Notes: generated from the letters alone by a model not told the origin. Shown: positions 10,008 through 19,936, numbered from the stretch's first letter. The stretch is DNA of 37,939 nt from Candidatus Falkowbacteria bacterium RIFOXYA2_FULL_38_12 (GCA_001778095.1 MFGA01000012.1:1-37939), one strand, 5' to 3'. Made by a program: numbers and translations.

Positions 10008-10050
10008 AAATACAAGGGGGACGCAAAAAGTCCCTTTTGTATTTGTTATT
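10008..10050 (+). terminator. Rho-independent terminator
   Basis: AAATACAAGGGGGAC-gcaaaaa-GTCCCTTTTGTATTT stem followed by GTTATTTTT. Confidence 0.8.
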
Positions 10051-10136
10051 TTTATAGGAAAATGGTAATATAGATAGGATAAAAGAGCCTGATAGAAAAG
10101 GTTTTTAATTTAATTTTAATTAAGAAATAAAAGTTT

Positions 10137-12224
10137 ATGTTTAGAAAAATAGGCTTATTATTGGTTATTTCGAGTTTAATATTTTTAAATTCAGGGATTA
10201 TTTTTTCTCCGTCTAGGTTTATTTATGCTTCAGGAGCAGAGAACGAAATAAAATTTATAGATAATGAAATTTTAGTTAAATTTAAAAATAAAGAGGGGAT
10301 AAAAAAAATTATTTTGGAAAACGGAGATAATGTTCAAGCGGCGATAAAAAAATATAACAATCGTTCGGACGTTGAATTTGCCGAACCAAATTATATTTTA
10401 GAAAGTCAGACAATTTCCAAAGACGATCCTTATTTCTCTAAACAATGGTATTTGGATAAAGTAAATGTAAAGGGCGGATGGGAAAGAAGTTCGGGATCAA
10501 AAGATATAGTCGTTGCTGTTTTAGATACGGGAGTGGATATAGATCATCCGGATTTAGCTGACAATATTTGGGTAAATATGGGCGAGATTCCCGATGACGG
10601 AATTGATAATGACAGAAATATCTACGTTGACGACGTTAATGGTTGGGACTTTGTGGCCGGAGACAATAATCCTCGACCCGATTTTAAAGAATGGTATTTT
10701 ACCAAAGAAGGAATCAACCATGGAACAATTATTGCCGGAGTGATTTCAGCTATCGGTAATAACTCAAGAGGAATCGCCGGGGTTGCCTTTGAAAGCAAAA
10801 TTATGCCGGTGAGAGTTTTGGATTCAGCCGGTTCGGGTGATGTTTTGACTGTCATAGAAGGTATTGATTATGCGGTAGAAAAAGGAGCTGATGTTATTAA
10901 TTTAAGCTTTATAGGTTCCGGCTTTAGCAAAAGTTTATTTTTGTCCTTAGAGCGGGCATACAAAGCCGGAGTGGTAGTTGTGGCCGCAATCGGCAATCTG
11001 GGAATTTCCGGAAAAAATTTAGACGAAGAGCCTCTTTATCCGGTTTGCTATTACGGGGCAGATGGTGAAAATATTGTGATGGGAGTAGCCGCGGTTGATG
11101 AAAATGATCAAAAAGCATCTTTTTCAAATTATGGAACAAAGTGCGTTGATGTTTCCGCTCCGGGAACTGATTTTTGGAGTACGGTTGCTTACAATCCCGG
11201 AGAAGTTGGATTTGAAGAATATTACAGTGGGGGTTGGTCCGGTTCATCCGTTGCCGCGCCGTTAGTTTCCGGTACGGCAGCCTTAATAAAGGCGATTAAC
11301 CCAAGTCTAGGCGTGCAAGAAATTAGAAACTTGATCACAGTAAATTCGGATAATATTGATAATTTAAATTCTGAATATAGAGGCAAGCTCGGCAAGGGCA
11401 GATTAAATATAGGAAGGACAATGGAGGCAGCCTATTTGACAGTTGAAAGTTCGCCTTTTCCTCTCCAAAAAGGAAATATTTTAGTAAGCCCAATGTCTTC
11501 GTTTAAACCGGAAATAAAAATCTTCAAAGAAGACGCTAATTTTGTAAAAAGTTTTTTTGCCTATAATGAAAAATTTTTAGGCGGAGTAAGTATTACTTCA
11601 GCTGATATTAATGGCAACGGAGATGGAGAAATTATCACTGGCGCCGGACCGGGTGGCGGTCCTCATGTCAGGGTTTTTCGTCAAGACGGCACGCCTATCG
11701 GTGGATTTATGGCTTATCCTGCAAAATTTAAAGGTGGAGTAAATGTTGCCGCCGGCGATGTTGACGGCGACGGGAAAAGCGAAATTCTTGTGGCGCCGAT
11801 GTCTGTTGATCCCTCCGATAAAGAACCGATAGCAAAAATTTTTAACCAAAAGGGAGATTTGAAAAATCAATTTATTCCCTTTGAAGCAGGTTATATTGGA
11901 GGAATTAATATTGCGGTGGGAAATTTAGATGGAGATAAATTTGCGGAAATGGCTTTTAGCAAGACAACCGGAGGGGAGATACTGGTCTATGGACAATATC
12001 TCAATTTAAAATTAAAGTTTTCTCCGTTCGACGATCCTAAGACAGGAATTAATTTTTCATTAGGCGATCTTGATGGCGACAAAGTTTCCGAAATTATTGT
12101 CGGAGCGGGAAAAGGCGCCGGACCGAAAGTAAAAATTTATAACTATAAAGGGATTTTAAGAAATCAATTTTTTGCATTCGGAGAAGAATTTAAGGGCGGA
12201 ATCAGGGTGGGAGTTTTAAGATAA
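10137..12224 (+). CDS. Secreted subtilisin-like (S8) serine protease with I9-like propeptide and C-terminal FG-GAP/VCBS-type repeats
   Basis: Signal peptide; Asp motif VVAVLDTGVDIDHPDL; His motif GINHGTIIAGVISA; Ser motif GWSGSSVAAPLVSGTAAL; C-terminal ADINGNGDGEIITGAGPGGGPHVRVF and GDVDGDGKSEILVAP repeats. Confidence 0.93.
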   Translation: MFRKIGLLLVISSLIFLNSGIIFSPSRFIYASGAENEIKFIDNEILVKFKNKEGIKKIILENGDNVQAAIKKYNNRSDVEFAEPNYILESQTISKDDPYFSKQWYLDKVNVKGGWERSSGSKDIVVAVLDTGVDIDHPDLADNIWVNMGEIPDDGIDNDRNIYVDDVNGWDFVAGDNNPRPDFKEWYFTKEGINHGTIIAGVISAIGNNSRGIAGVAFESKIMPVRVLDSAGSGDVLTVIEGIDYAVEKGADVINLSFIGSGFSKSLFLSLERAYKAGVVVVAAIGNLGISGKNLDEEPLYPVCYYGADGENIVMGVAAVDENDQKASFSNYGTKCVDVSAPGTDFWSTVAYNPGEVGFEEYYSGGWSGSSVAAPLVSGTAALIKAINPSLGVQEIRNLITVNSDNIDNLNSEYRGKLGKGRLNIGRTMEAAYLTVESSPFPLQKGNILVSPMSSFKPEIKIFKEDANFVKSFFAYNEKFLGGVSITSADINGNGDGEIITGAGPGGGPHVRVFRQDGTPIGGFMAYPAKFKGGVNVAAGDVDGDGKSEILVAPMSVDPSDKEPIAKIFNQKGDLKNQFIPFEAGYIGGINIAVGNLDGDKFAEMAFSKTTGGEILVYGQYLNLKLKFSPFDDPKTGINFSLGDLDGDKVSEIIVGAGKGAGPKVKIYNYKGILRNQFFAFGEEFKGGIRVGVLR

Positions 12225-12252
12225 TTTAATTTTAAAAGTTAAAAATAATTTT

Positions 12253-13266
12253 ATGCCTTCTTTTGATAAAAAGAACATTTTAGTAACAGGCGGCGCCGGA
12301 TTTATCGGCTCTCATCTTTGCGAGAGATTAATAAAAGATAGTCGGATTATTTGTTTGGACGATTTTTCTACCGGTGGAGTAATGAACATTGATTTGCTTC
12401 TAAAACACCCTGATTTTGAACTAGTGCGACAGAATGTTTCTGATCCGATCGACTTAGAGTCTTTGCCGGAATTGAAGAGTTTTAAAATAAACATTCAAGG
12501 AATACAAGAAATTTATCATTTGGCATGCCCCACTTCGCCGAAAAGATTTGAAGAATTCAAAATGAGAACATTGGAAGTTAATTCTACAGGCATGAAGAAT
12601 ATCTTGGATTTGGCGGCAAAATATAAATCAAAGCTGGTTCACGCTTCAAGCTCGGTTGTCTATGGTCCGCGTCTAAAAGATAAACAGGTTTTTGGAGAAG
12701 ACGATTATGGAGTTGTAAATCATATGACGCCCAGAGGTTGTTATGATGAGGGAAAAAGATTTGCCGAAACTATGGTTAATACTTACAGAGAGGTTTATGG
12801 ATTGGATGCCAAAATCGCCAGAATTTTTAGAACATACGGCCCGCGTGAAAAATTATTTGACGGAGAAATGATCCCCGATTTTATCATCAACGCTTTGGAT
12901 AATCAAAATTTGGTCGTCTATGGAGATGAACATTTTACCACTTCTCTCTGTTATGTTGACGATGTTGTCTCCGGTTTGATTAAATTAATGTCCGCGTCTT
13001 CCGATATCGGTCCGGTTAATCTTGGTAGTAGTGAGGATTTGAAGATTGTTGAGGTTGCCAAGAGAATTATTGAGATGACAGAATCTTCTTCACAAATTGT
13101 TTTTGACAATCCTTTGATTTTTATGACGCCTCTCTGTCTGCCGAGTATCAGTAAGGCAAAAGAATTGCTTGGTTGGGTGCCCTTGGTCCGTCTTGAGGAT
13201 GGTTTGCGAAAAACTATTGATTACATGCAAGCGCACAAATCTCTCTTGCAGGCAGGATTAAGATAG
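12253..13266 (+). CDS. NAD-dependent epimerase/dehydratase, UDP-glucuronate decarboxylase (UXS)-like
   Basis: ILVTGGAGFIGSHLCERL; EIYHLACPTSPKRF; GCYDEGKRFAETM; ARIFRTYGPR. Confidence 0.85.
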   Translation: MPSFDKKNILVTGGAGFIGSHLCERLIKDSRIICLDDFSTGGVMNIDLLLKHPDFELVRQNVSDPIDLESLPELKSFKINIQGIQEIYHLACPTSPKRFEEFKMRTLEVNSTGMKNILDLAAKYKSKLVHASSSVVYGPRLKDKQVFGEDDYGVVNHMTPRGCYDEGKRFAETMVNTYREVYGLDAKIARIFRTYGPREKLFDGEMIPDFIINALDNQNLVVYGDEHFTTSLCYVDDVVSGLIKLMSASSDIGPVNLGSSEDLKIVEVAKRIIEMTESSSQIVFDNPLIFMTPLCLPSISKAKELLGWVPLVRLEDGLRKTIDYMQAHKSLLQAGLR

Positions 13267-13279
13267 AAGCCATAAAAAT

Positions 13280-13945
13280 ATGAAAGTAGTCGCAGTTATA
13301 CCGGCTTTTAATGAAGAAAAAACAATTTTTGACGTTATCTCGGATGTAAAAAAATACGTTGATGAAGTTATCGTTGTTGATGATGGATCAAGCGATGATA
13401 CTTTGGCGTGCGCGGAAAAAGGGGGAGCTATAGTATGCTCCCATTTTATAAATAGGGGACAGGGAGCGGCTCTCGAAACGGGAAAACAGGTGGCTCTTTT
13501 GAGAAATGCGGATATAATTATTCATTATGACGCTGACGGACAATTTTTACCGGAAGAAATAAAATCAATGATTGAGCCGATCGTTGCCGGCAGAGTTGAA
13601 GTTGTTTTAGGAAATCGTTTTTTGAAATCAGCGATTCCTCCGTTTAAGAAATTTCTTCTTGGAGGGGGAATATTATTGACTCGCCTTACAAGCGGGCTGA
13701 AACTTGGGGACACCCACAACGGCTTTCGCGCGCTTTCTTCATCTGCCGCTCAAAAAATAATAATAGAACATAACCGCATGGCCCACGCTTCCGAAATTCT
13801 AGATAAAATAGGAAAATTTAATTTGCGTTGCGTTGAGGTTCCTGTAACATTGAAATATTTTCCAAGCGCCGTAAGAAGAGGACAACGTTTTCCGGATTAT
13901 CTTAAAATATTATTTGATTTATTTTTAGGGAGAATGCTTAGGTAA
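13280..13945 (+). CDS. Glycosyltransferase family 2 (dolichyl-phosphate-mannose synthase-like)
   Basis: VVAVIPAFNEEKTIFDVISDVKKYVDEVIVVDDGSSDDT; DADGQFLPEEI; NRFL. Confidence 0.9.
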   Translation: MKVVAVIPAFNEEKTIFDVISDVKKYVDEVIVVDDGSSDDTLACAEKGGAIVCSHFINRGQGAALETGKQVALLRNADIIIHYDADGQFLPEEIKSMIEPIVAGRVEVVLGNRFLKSAIPPFKKFLLGGGILLTRLTSGLKLGDTHNGFRALSSSAAQKIIIEHNRMAHASEILDKIGKFNLRCVEVPVTLKYFPSAVRRGQRFPDYLKILFDLFLGRMLR

Positions 13946-13947
13946 AT

Positions 13948-14316
13948 ATGTTAATACAATATTTTTTAATTTTTTTGGTTCTCGCGATTGTTTACAGAAC
14001 TTTTTCTCGATGGAAGCAGGGAAGTTTGGCTTTGAAAAAATTTATTTTTTGGCTTTGCTTTTGGGCGATTGCTTGCGTTGTCGTTTTAAAACCGGAGTCA
14101 ACAGATTTTGTTGCGAATATTCTGGGAGTGGGGCGAGGCGCCGACATGGTGGTTTATTTATCAATTATTTTACTTTTTTATATAGTTTTTCAAACAACAA
14201 TTAAGATAGAAAAGATAGAAAGAAATATCACGAAGATTGTGAGAGAGATGGCGATTCAAAAGACAACTGGCGACAAACAACAAACAACCGTCAATCAACA
14301 ACCTCATGATTCATAA
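13948..14316 (+). CDS. DUF2304-like small membrane protein
   Basis: About 120 aa, three hydrophobic segments, directly downstream of the GT2 gene; QTTIKIEKIERNITKIVREMA tail is typical of such proteins. Confidence 0.65.
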   Translation: MLIQYFLIFLVLAIVYRTFSRWKQGSLALKKFIFWLCFWAIACVVVLKPESTDFVANILGVGRGADMVVYLSIILLFYIVFQTTIKIEKIERNITKIVREMAIQKTTGDKQQTTVNQQPHDS

Positions 14317-14343
14317 TTCTTAATTCATAATTCATTCCAATTT

Positions 14344-15402
14344 ATGCCAAAAGTCGCGGTAATTTTAATCAATTTTAAAGACTACGCCAAAAAGTATTTG
14401 CCGGAGTGTATAGAAAGTTTGCGAAAACAGGATTATCCAAAAGAAGATTTTAAAATTTTTATTGTTGATAATGCCACATCGCGAGAGACGGAAGAATATT
14501 TGAAAAATATCGCTCCGGAGGCGGAGACAATTCCCAACGAAAAAAACGACGGATTTGCCGAGGGGAATAATATTGTTATGCGCCGGTTGCTAAATAGCGA
14601 TTTTAAATATATTGTTCTTTTTAATATGGACACAGTCGCCGAGCCATCCTGGCTTTTGGAATTGGTGAAAAAGGCGGAAGAAAATCCCACAGCGGGGGCG
14701 GTTCAGTCTTTGATTTTACTTCATCCGGAAACTAAAAAAATAAATTCAACCGGCAACTTATTTCACTTTTTGGGCTTTGGATTCTGCCGAGGCTATGGAG
14801 AAGAAGTGGCCAATTTCAAGTCGGAAAATTTGCAGCCATTTTTTTATGTTTCAGGCGCATCCGCTTTATTTCCCGTCAAGGTCTTGAAGGAGGTTGGTCT
14901 TTTTGATTCGCTATTTTTTATGTACCACGAAGACACAGATTTGTCCTGGAGAATAAGACAGGCCGGATATAATCTTGTTTTAGCTGATAAATCAATCATG
15001 TATCATAAATATCAATTCTCGCGGAGTGTTCTGCAGTTTTATTATATGGAGCGAAACAGAATGATAATGCTTTTTGAGAATTTCCGTCTTGGAACATTGC
15101 TTTTGATTTTATTGCCGTTTTTAGTTATGGAAGTCGGGCTTTTCGGTTATGCTTTACTAAAGGGTTTGGCTAAGGGAAAAATAAAAGTTTATGGATATTT
15201 CCTCAATTACAAAAACTGGATAAGGATGATAAAAAATAAAAAAGAAAAAATGAAATTGAGAAAAGTTTCCGATCGAGAAATCGCGAAACTGATTGTTGGC
15301 AAAGTTGAATTTCAAGAAATTGCCAATCCCATTTTAAATTATCTTGTTAATCCAACCTTTAATTTTTATTGGAAAGTAGTCAGGAATTTTATTTTTTGGT
15401 AG
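14344..15402 (+). CDS. Glycosyltransferase family 2 (rhamnosyltransferase-like)
   Basis: VAVILINFKDYAKKYLPECIESLRKQDYP; NMDTVAEPSWL; MYHEDTDLSWRIRQAGY. Confidence 0.88.
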   Translation: MPKVAVILINFKDYAKKYLPECIESLRKQDYPKEDFKIFIVDNATSRETEEYLKNIAPEAETIPNEKNDGFAEGNNIVMRRLLNSDFKYIVLFNMDTVAEPSWLLELVKKAEENPTAGAVQSLILLHPETKKINSTGNLFHFLGFGFCRGYGEEVANFKSENLQPFFYVSGASALFPVKVLKEVGLFDSLFFMYHEDTDLSWRIRQAGYNLVLADKSIMYHKYQFSRSVLQFYYMERNRMIMLFENFRLGTLLLILLPFLVMEVGLFGYALLKGLAKGKIKVYGYFLNYKNWIRMIKNKKEKMKLRKVSDREIAKLIVGKVEFQEIANPILNYLVNPTFNFYWKVVRNFIFW

Positions 15403-15415
15403 AGGAAATTAAAAT

Positions 15416-16573
15416 ATGAAAATTGCTATTGTCTCGCCGGTTTTCCCGCCATACAGAGGGGGGATCGGCACAGTGGCGCACACTGAAGCTTTGGAATTAT
15501 CTTCGCGCGGACATGAAGTTTCGGTTTTTGCGCCAGATTATAAAACTACGCCGAGCGAGGCGGAAAAAAGATTTGAATCATCCAGCTCTAAGAAGACACC
15601 GGATGTCTTTTTGTTAAGACCTCTTTTAAAATACGGCAATGCCGGATTTTTGCCCCAATTATTTTGGCGTTTAAGAAAATTTGACGCAGTTCATCTACAC
15701 TACCCATTTTTCGGTGGAGCGGAAGTAGTTTGGCTTTGGAAATTTTTTCACAGAAAAACAAAATTAATTATTACCTACCATCATGATGTGATCGGCAGGG
15801 GATGGCTGGGAAATTTTTTTGATTGGCATACTAAAAATTTAATGCCGCATATTTTAAAATCGGCGGACAAGATGTTGGTTTCTTCTTTTGACTATGTTAA
15901 AAATTCAAATGCGAAAGATATTTTTTCTAAATACTCTGGTAAATTTGAAGAGTTGCCCTTCGGGCTGGATATAAAAAGATTTTCTCCGCGAGAGAAGAGT
16001 AAAGAGTTATTGACAAGGCATAATTTGAGAGATGATGACAATATAATTTTATTTGTCGGCGGGTTGGATAAGGCGCATTATTTTAAAGGGGTGGAACACC
16101 TGATAAGCGCAAAATGTAAAGTGAAAAGCGCAAAGTTGTTGATTGTTGGCGATGGAGATTTAAGATCGTATTACAGAGATTTGGCGGGCAGACTCGGAGT
16201 TCATAATGATGTAATCTTTGCGGGAAAATCTTCCGACGAAGATCTTCCTCAATACTACAACCTTGCCAATGTAGTAGTTTTACCATCGATCGATAAATCA
16301 GAAGCTTTTGGAATTGTTCTTACGGAAGCTATGGCTTGCGGAAAGCCGGTTATTGCTTCTGATTTGCCCGGAGTGAGAAGTGTTGTGGAACATGAAGCAA
16401 ATGGTTTTTTAGTTGAACCAAAAAATGAGAATATTCTCGCGGAAAAAATTAATCTAATTTTGTTAAGCAGGGAATTAAGAAAAAAGTTTGGGGAAAGGAG
16501 TAGGCAAATCGCAGAAGAAAAATATGACATGGAAAAGATAATCGTTAAGCTGGAAAAAATTTTAAGCTTATGA
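15416..16573 (+). CDS. Glycosyltransferase family 4
   Basis: MKIAIVSPVFPPYRGGIGTVAHTEA; LLIVGDGDLRSYY; SEAFGIVLTEAMACGKPVIASDLPGVRSVV. Confidence 0.93.
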   Translation: MKIAIVSPVFPPYRGGIGTVAHTEALELSSRGHEVSVFAPDYKTTPSEAEKRFESSSSKKTPDVFLLRPLLKYGNAGFLPQLFWRLRKFDAVHLHYPFFGGAEVVWLWKFFHRKTKLIITYHHDVIGRGWLGNFFDWHTKNLMPHILKSADKMLVSSFDYVKNSNAKDIFSKYSGKFEELPFGLDIKRFSPREKSKELLTRHNLRDDDNIILFVGGLDKAHYFKGVEHLISAKCKVKSAKLLIVGDGDLRSYYRDLAGRLGVHNDVIFAGKSSDEDLPQYYNLANVVVLPSIDKSEAFGIVLTEAMACGKPVIASDLPGVRSVVEHEANGFLVEPKNENILAEKINLILLSRELRKKFGERSRQIAEEKYDMEKIIVKLEKILSL

Positions 16574-17793
16574 AGATTTGTTTAATTTCCAATTTATATC
16601 ATCCCTACGCCCGCGGAGGAGCGGAAAAAATAGCGGCAACGGTAGCTGGGGGATTAAGAGAAGATGGTCACGAAGTTTTTATAATTTCCACAAAGCCTTA
16701 TAAAAATTTTCAATCATTAAAAGCAAAAAAAGAAGAAGATAATGTTTATAGATTTTATCCACTAAACGTTTTTTATTATTTAAATGATTATAGACATAAT
16801 ATTCTTTGGCGGATGAAGTGGCATTTTTTGGATATGTTTAATTTGCACAGCTATTTTATTGTCAAAAGTATTTTGAAAAAAGAAAAGCCGGATATAGTGA
16901 TGACGCATAATTTAAAGGGGATGGGCTACCTAATCCCTTATTTAATTAAAAAATCAGGTATTAAGCATATCCATACTCTGCACGATGTTCAGTTGTCTAC
17001 CCCAAGCGGTCTGATAATTTATAGTAAAGAAAATAGCTTAGAGCAAAGAATTTTTTTAAGAAAATGGTACGAGACTCTCTGTCGATGGCTTTTTGGTTCT
17101 CCCGATATTGTGATTTCTCCATCAAAGTGGCTTTTGGATTTTTATACTGAAAAAGGATTTTTTGAAAAATCAAAAAAGGCGGTGTTGACAAATCCGGTCG
17201 GCCTTCGACAGGCTCAGGCACTAAAGTATTCTCCGAACGAAACGCTACCACTAACAAAAGCCGGAGCAGAGTCGAAGGGTCTGCGGTTATTGTACATTGG
17301 CCAAATTGAAGAGCATAAAGGAGTTTTGTTTTTAGTAAATACTCTGAAAGATTTAGATATTAACTTTGAATTGCATATAGTCGGCGTTGGCTCAAAGCTG
17401 GAGTTGATTAAAAACATTGTTCAAGGCGACGCCCGATTCATTTTTTACGGATTTTTGGAAAGAGAAAAGCTTGAACAAGTTTTTTATACAGCAGACCTGA
17501 CAGTAGTTCCATCAATTTGTTATGAAAATTCGCCGGCGGTTGTTGGCGAAAGTTTAGTGGCCGGCGTTCCCGCGCTTGTCGCCAGAATCGGCGGTGCGGC
17601 AGAGCTGATCGAAGAAGGAAAAAATGGGTTTACTTTTGAGGCGGGAAACGCGGAAGACCTAAAAAAAGCCTTGCAAAATTGTTTTGTAAATTTGGATAAA
17701 ATAAAAAAAATGAAGATCTTTGCTAAAGAATCTTCAGAAAAATTAAAACTAGATTTTTATATTAAGAGTCTTAAGGGAATGATTAAAGATTAA
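16570..17793 (+). CDS. Glycosyltransferase family 4
   Basis: MKICLISNLYHPYARGGAEKIAATVAGGL; LLYIGQIEEHKGV; ENSPAVVGESLVAGVPALVARIGGAAELI. ATGA overlap with the upstream gene. Confidence 0.93.
   Translation: MKICLISNLYHPYARGGAEKIAATVAGGLREDGHEVFIISTKPYKNFQSLKAKKEEDNVYRFYPLNVFYYLNDYRHNILWRMKWHFLDMFNLHSYFIVKSILKKEKPDIVMTHNLKGMGYLIPYLIKKSGIKHIHTLHDVQLSTPSGLIIYSKENSLEQRIFLRKWYETLCRWLFGSPDIVISPSKWLLDFYTEKGFFEKSKKAVLTNPVGLRQAQALKYSPNETLPLTKAGAESKGLRLLYIGQIEEHKGVLFLVNTLKDLDINFELHIVGVGSKLELIKNIVQGDARFIFYGFLEREKLEQVFYTADLTVVPSICYENSPAVVGESLVAGVPALVARIGGAAELIEEGKNGFTFEAGNAEDLKKALQNCFVNLDKIKKMKIFAKESSEKLKLDFYIKSLKGMIKD
17200..17282. repeat. Imperfect palindromic repeat inside the GT4 coding sequence
   Basis: GGCCTTCGACAGGCTCAGGC ... 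GCCGGAGCAGAGTCGAAGGG inverted arms; reading frame preserved (GLRQAQALKYSPNETLPLTKAGAESKGLR). Confidence 0.65.
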
Positions 17794-19901
17794 AATTGAT
17801 ACTTAAAAATAGTAATCTTATTGTCGACAACTATTGTTTCGTCGGCATTTTTTTTTGCCTCAACGGAAATTTTGTCAGCGTCGGTCCAGTATTTATTTAA
17901 AACAAAATATATCAAATTTACGCCGGCCAGATCGCCCGCCTCGCGGATTGTTTCGCGGGATGGTATCTTGTAAACCATGCTTAAATAATATTGATATAAG
18001 GGATCGCCGGTGGGGATGGGGTAATAAAAATACGGCCCATAATATTTTTTAAAACCAAACTCGCGCACTGCCGCGGCAGAAACGCTTTGATTCGCTAGAA
18101 CAATATAGTCACGACCAGAGGCGTCTTCTTCAATTTTTTGGACTGCTGAAATATCGGTCCGAGAAACCGAATACCCGCGATCAATTTGATAGTCTTCGCC
18201 GTCATCCTTGGGATAAGAATAGTAAAGCGAAAAAGAAAGAAATAAGCTAAGTATCAAAATAAAAAAAGTCTTTGTTAAGAAATTTGATTGCGATATTTTT
18301 TCTAAAAATTTATAAAGAGCGAAAAGAACCAGAGGAATTAAAAAGTAAAAACTTATCTCCAAAATACGAGCTGGATAAACATTTTGTTCATACTGAATAA
18401 GGGCGGGAAAGGTGATAAAAGATTTTAATAAAATATAGTTTATTATCAAAGACAAAAAAGCAAGCGGGTAGATAAAAAGAATTGGTAATTTTTTTCTGGC
18501 TAAAAATAGTCCGGCCAAGGAAAGAGCGATGGCGAGAAATGATATATTTTTTCCGTAAGTATAAATAAGATCAAGGAATGGATTGAAGTGGTTAACTATG
18601 GTCGGCCAATGCCAGTTTAATTCTTTGAAAAAAGAGATAATATTTTCCGGCTTTTTTATTGAAAAAATAGATTTTCCATTTCCCAGAAAAAAAGAGGCGA
18701 GCGCGAAAAAAAGGGGAACAAGAAATGTTGTCAGCAAAAATGCAATAGAAGCAAAAATAGTTTTAATCGATTTATTTTTGATGAAAGGCGATAAATAAAC
18801 CGCAAGGAGAGCCGTAAAAATAAGGGCGGGGAGACCCGCTAGCGGATGAATTAAAAAAGTTGTGAAGGCTAAAAACCAAAGCAGAGAAAGGGAAAATTCT
18901 TTTTTTAGGGAAAGGACACTTAGTAGAATCAAGATCAGTAAAATAAAATTAGCCAAGCCTTGCGGGGTTGTATTGATAAAAGAAGAAAACGGCAAAATAA
19001 AAACAAGAACAGAAAGGATAACAGGATTAAGAAAATTGTTGAATAATTGGCGGAAACTGAAATAGATAGTTGGAGGGAGAAATATAGCGATAAAAGAAGG
19101 TAAAAGCAGTTTGTCAATTATAAGAATCGGGAGCGAAAATATTTTGGCCAGAAAGACAACGAGAGAATATTGGCCGAGATAATATAAAGGTTTTGGCAAA
19201 ATAAAACCATCGTTGAAAATAGCTTTTTCAGTCGCTTGGTGAATAAAAGGGTCAAATCCGTAGCCGATTTTATAGATAATTAAAGCGACGCTGACTATAA
19301 AAAAAGTATGAATGGCGGAGAGTAAAAGGCCGAGAGACGATTTTTTATTTTTAAAAAGAAAAAGAAGAAGTATGGCTGAAGTGGCAAAAAAGACGACAAA
19401 AAATTTGAAAGGAATAATCGACCAAGGTGTGCGGATAGCCTCTTCGGTACTTAATTTTAAAAGCAGTTGGAAATTTATGATATCCAAAAAAATAAACAAG
19501 GAAACGAGGAAAGAATCCAAAAGCAATTGAGACGTTATTCGTATGGGGGCATGTTCATCGCCCGTTCTTGGTTTTTTATTTAAGGCCCAAAGAGGAATTA
19601 ATATTAGGGGAATACCAATAACTAAAATTGCGACAATGAGATTGCTTAGTTCATAAAAATAATAGATTAGGGCGCCCAGAAAAGAAATTCCGGCAAGGAG
19701 AAAAAAAAGTCCGTAAATTGATCTGAAAAACAGGGAACGGGAGGAAAAAAGGAGAGTGCCAAGGATAAGACCAAAGAATAATAAATACGTCAAACCGACG
19801 AGGATTCCAACCAAAAAATGACCCCAAAAGAAGAGGTTGAGAGTCAATAAAACTGTTAAAATTAGCGAAAAAATGATACAATGCGGTAAGCGAAGAGTCA
19901 T
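17790..19901 (-). CDS. Large polytopic membrane protein with C-terminal soluble tail (GT-C-like)
   Basis: 703 aa with many hydrophobic segments and a C-terminal soluble region; located among glycosyltransferases. No specific family recognised with certainty. Confidence 0.75.
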   Translation of the reverse strand: MTLRLPHCIIFSLILTVLLTLNLFFWGHFLVGILVGLTYLLFFGLILGTLLFSSRSLFFRSIYGLFFLLAGISFLGALIYYFYELSNLIVAILVIGIPLILIPLWALNKKPRTGDEHAPIRITSQLLLDSFLVSLFIFLDIINFQLLLKLSTEEAIRTPWSIIPFKFFVVFFATSAILLLFLFKNKKSSLGLLLSAIHTFFIVSVALIIYKIGYGFDPFIHQATEKAIFNDGFILPKPLYYLGQYSLVVFLAKIFSLPILIIDKLLLPSFIAIFLPPTIYFSFRQLFNNFLNPVILSVLVFILPFSSFINTTPQGLANFILLILILLSVLSLKKEFSLSLLWFLAFTTFLIHPLAGLPALIFTALLAVYLSPFIKNKSIKTIFASIAFLLTTFLVPLFFALASFFLGNGKSIFSIKKPENIISFFKELNWHWPTIVNHFNPFLDLIYTYGKNISFLAIALSLAGLFLARKKLPILFIYPLAFLSLIINYILLKSFITFPALIQYEQNVYPARILEISFYFLIPLVLFALYKFLEKISQSNFLTKTFFILILSLFLSFSLYYSYPKDDGEDYQIDRGYSVSRTDISAVQKIEEDASGRDYIVLANQSVSAAAVREFGFKKYYGPYFYYPIPTGDPLYQYYLSMVYKIPSRETIREAGDLAGVNLIYFVLNKYWTDADKISVEAKKNADETIVVDNKITIFKYQF

Positions 19902-19936
19902 ATAAAATTGCCTTAAAATAAAAGAAAAAGGCGTCT

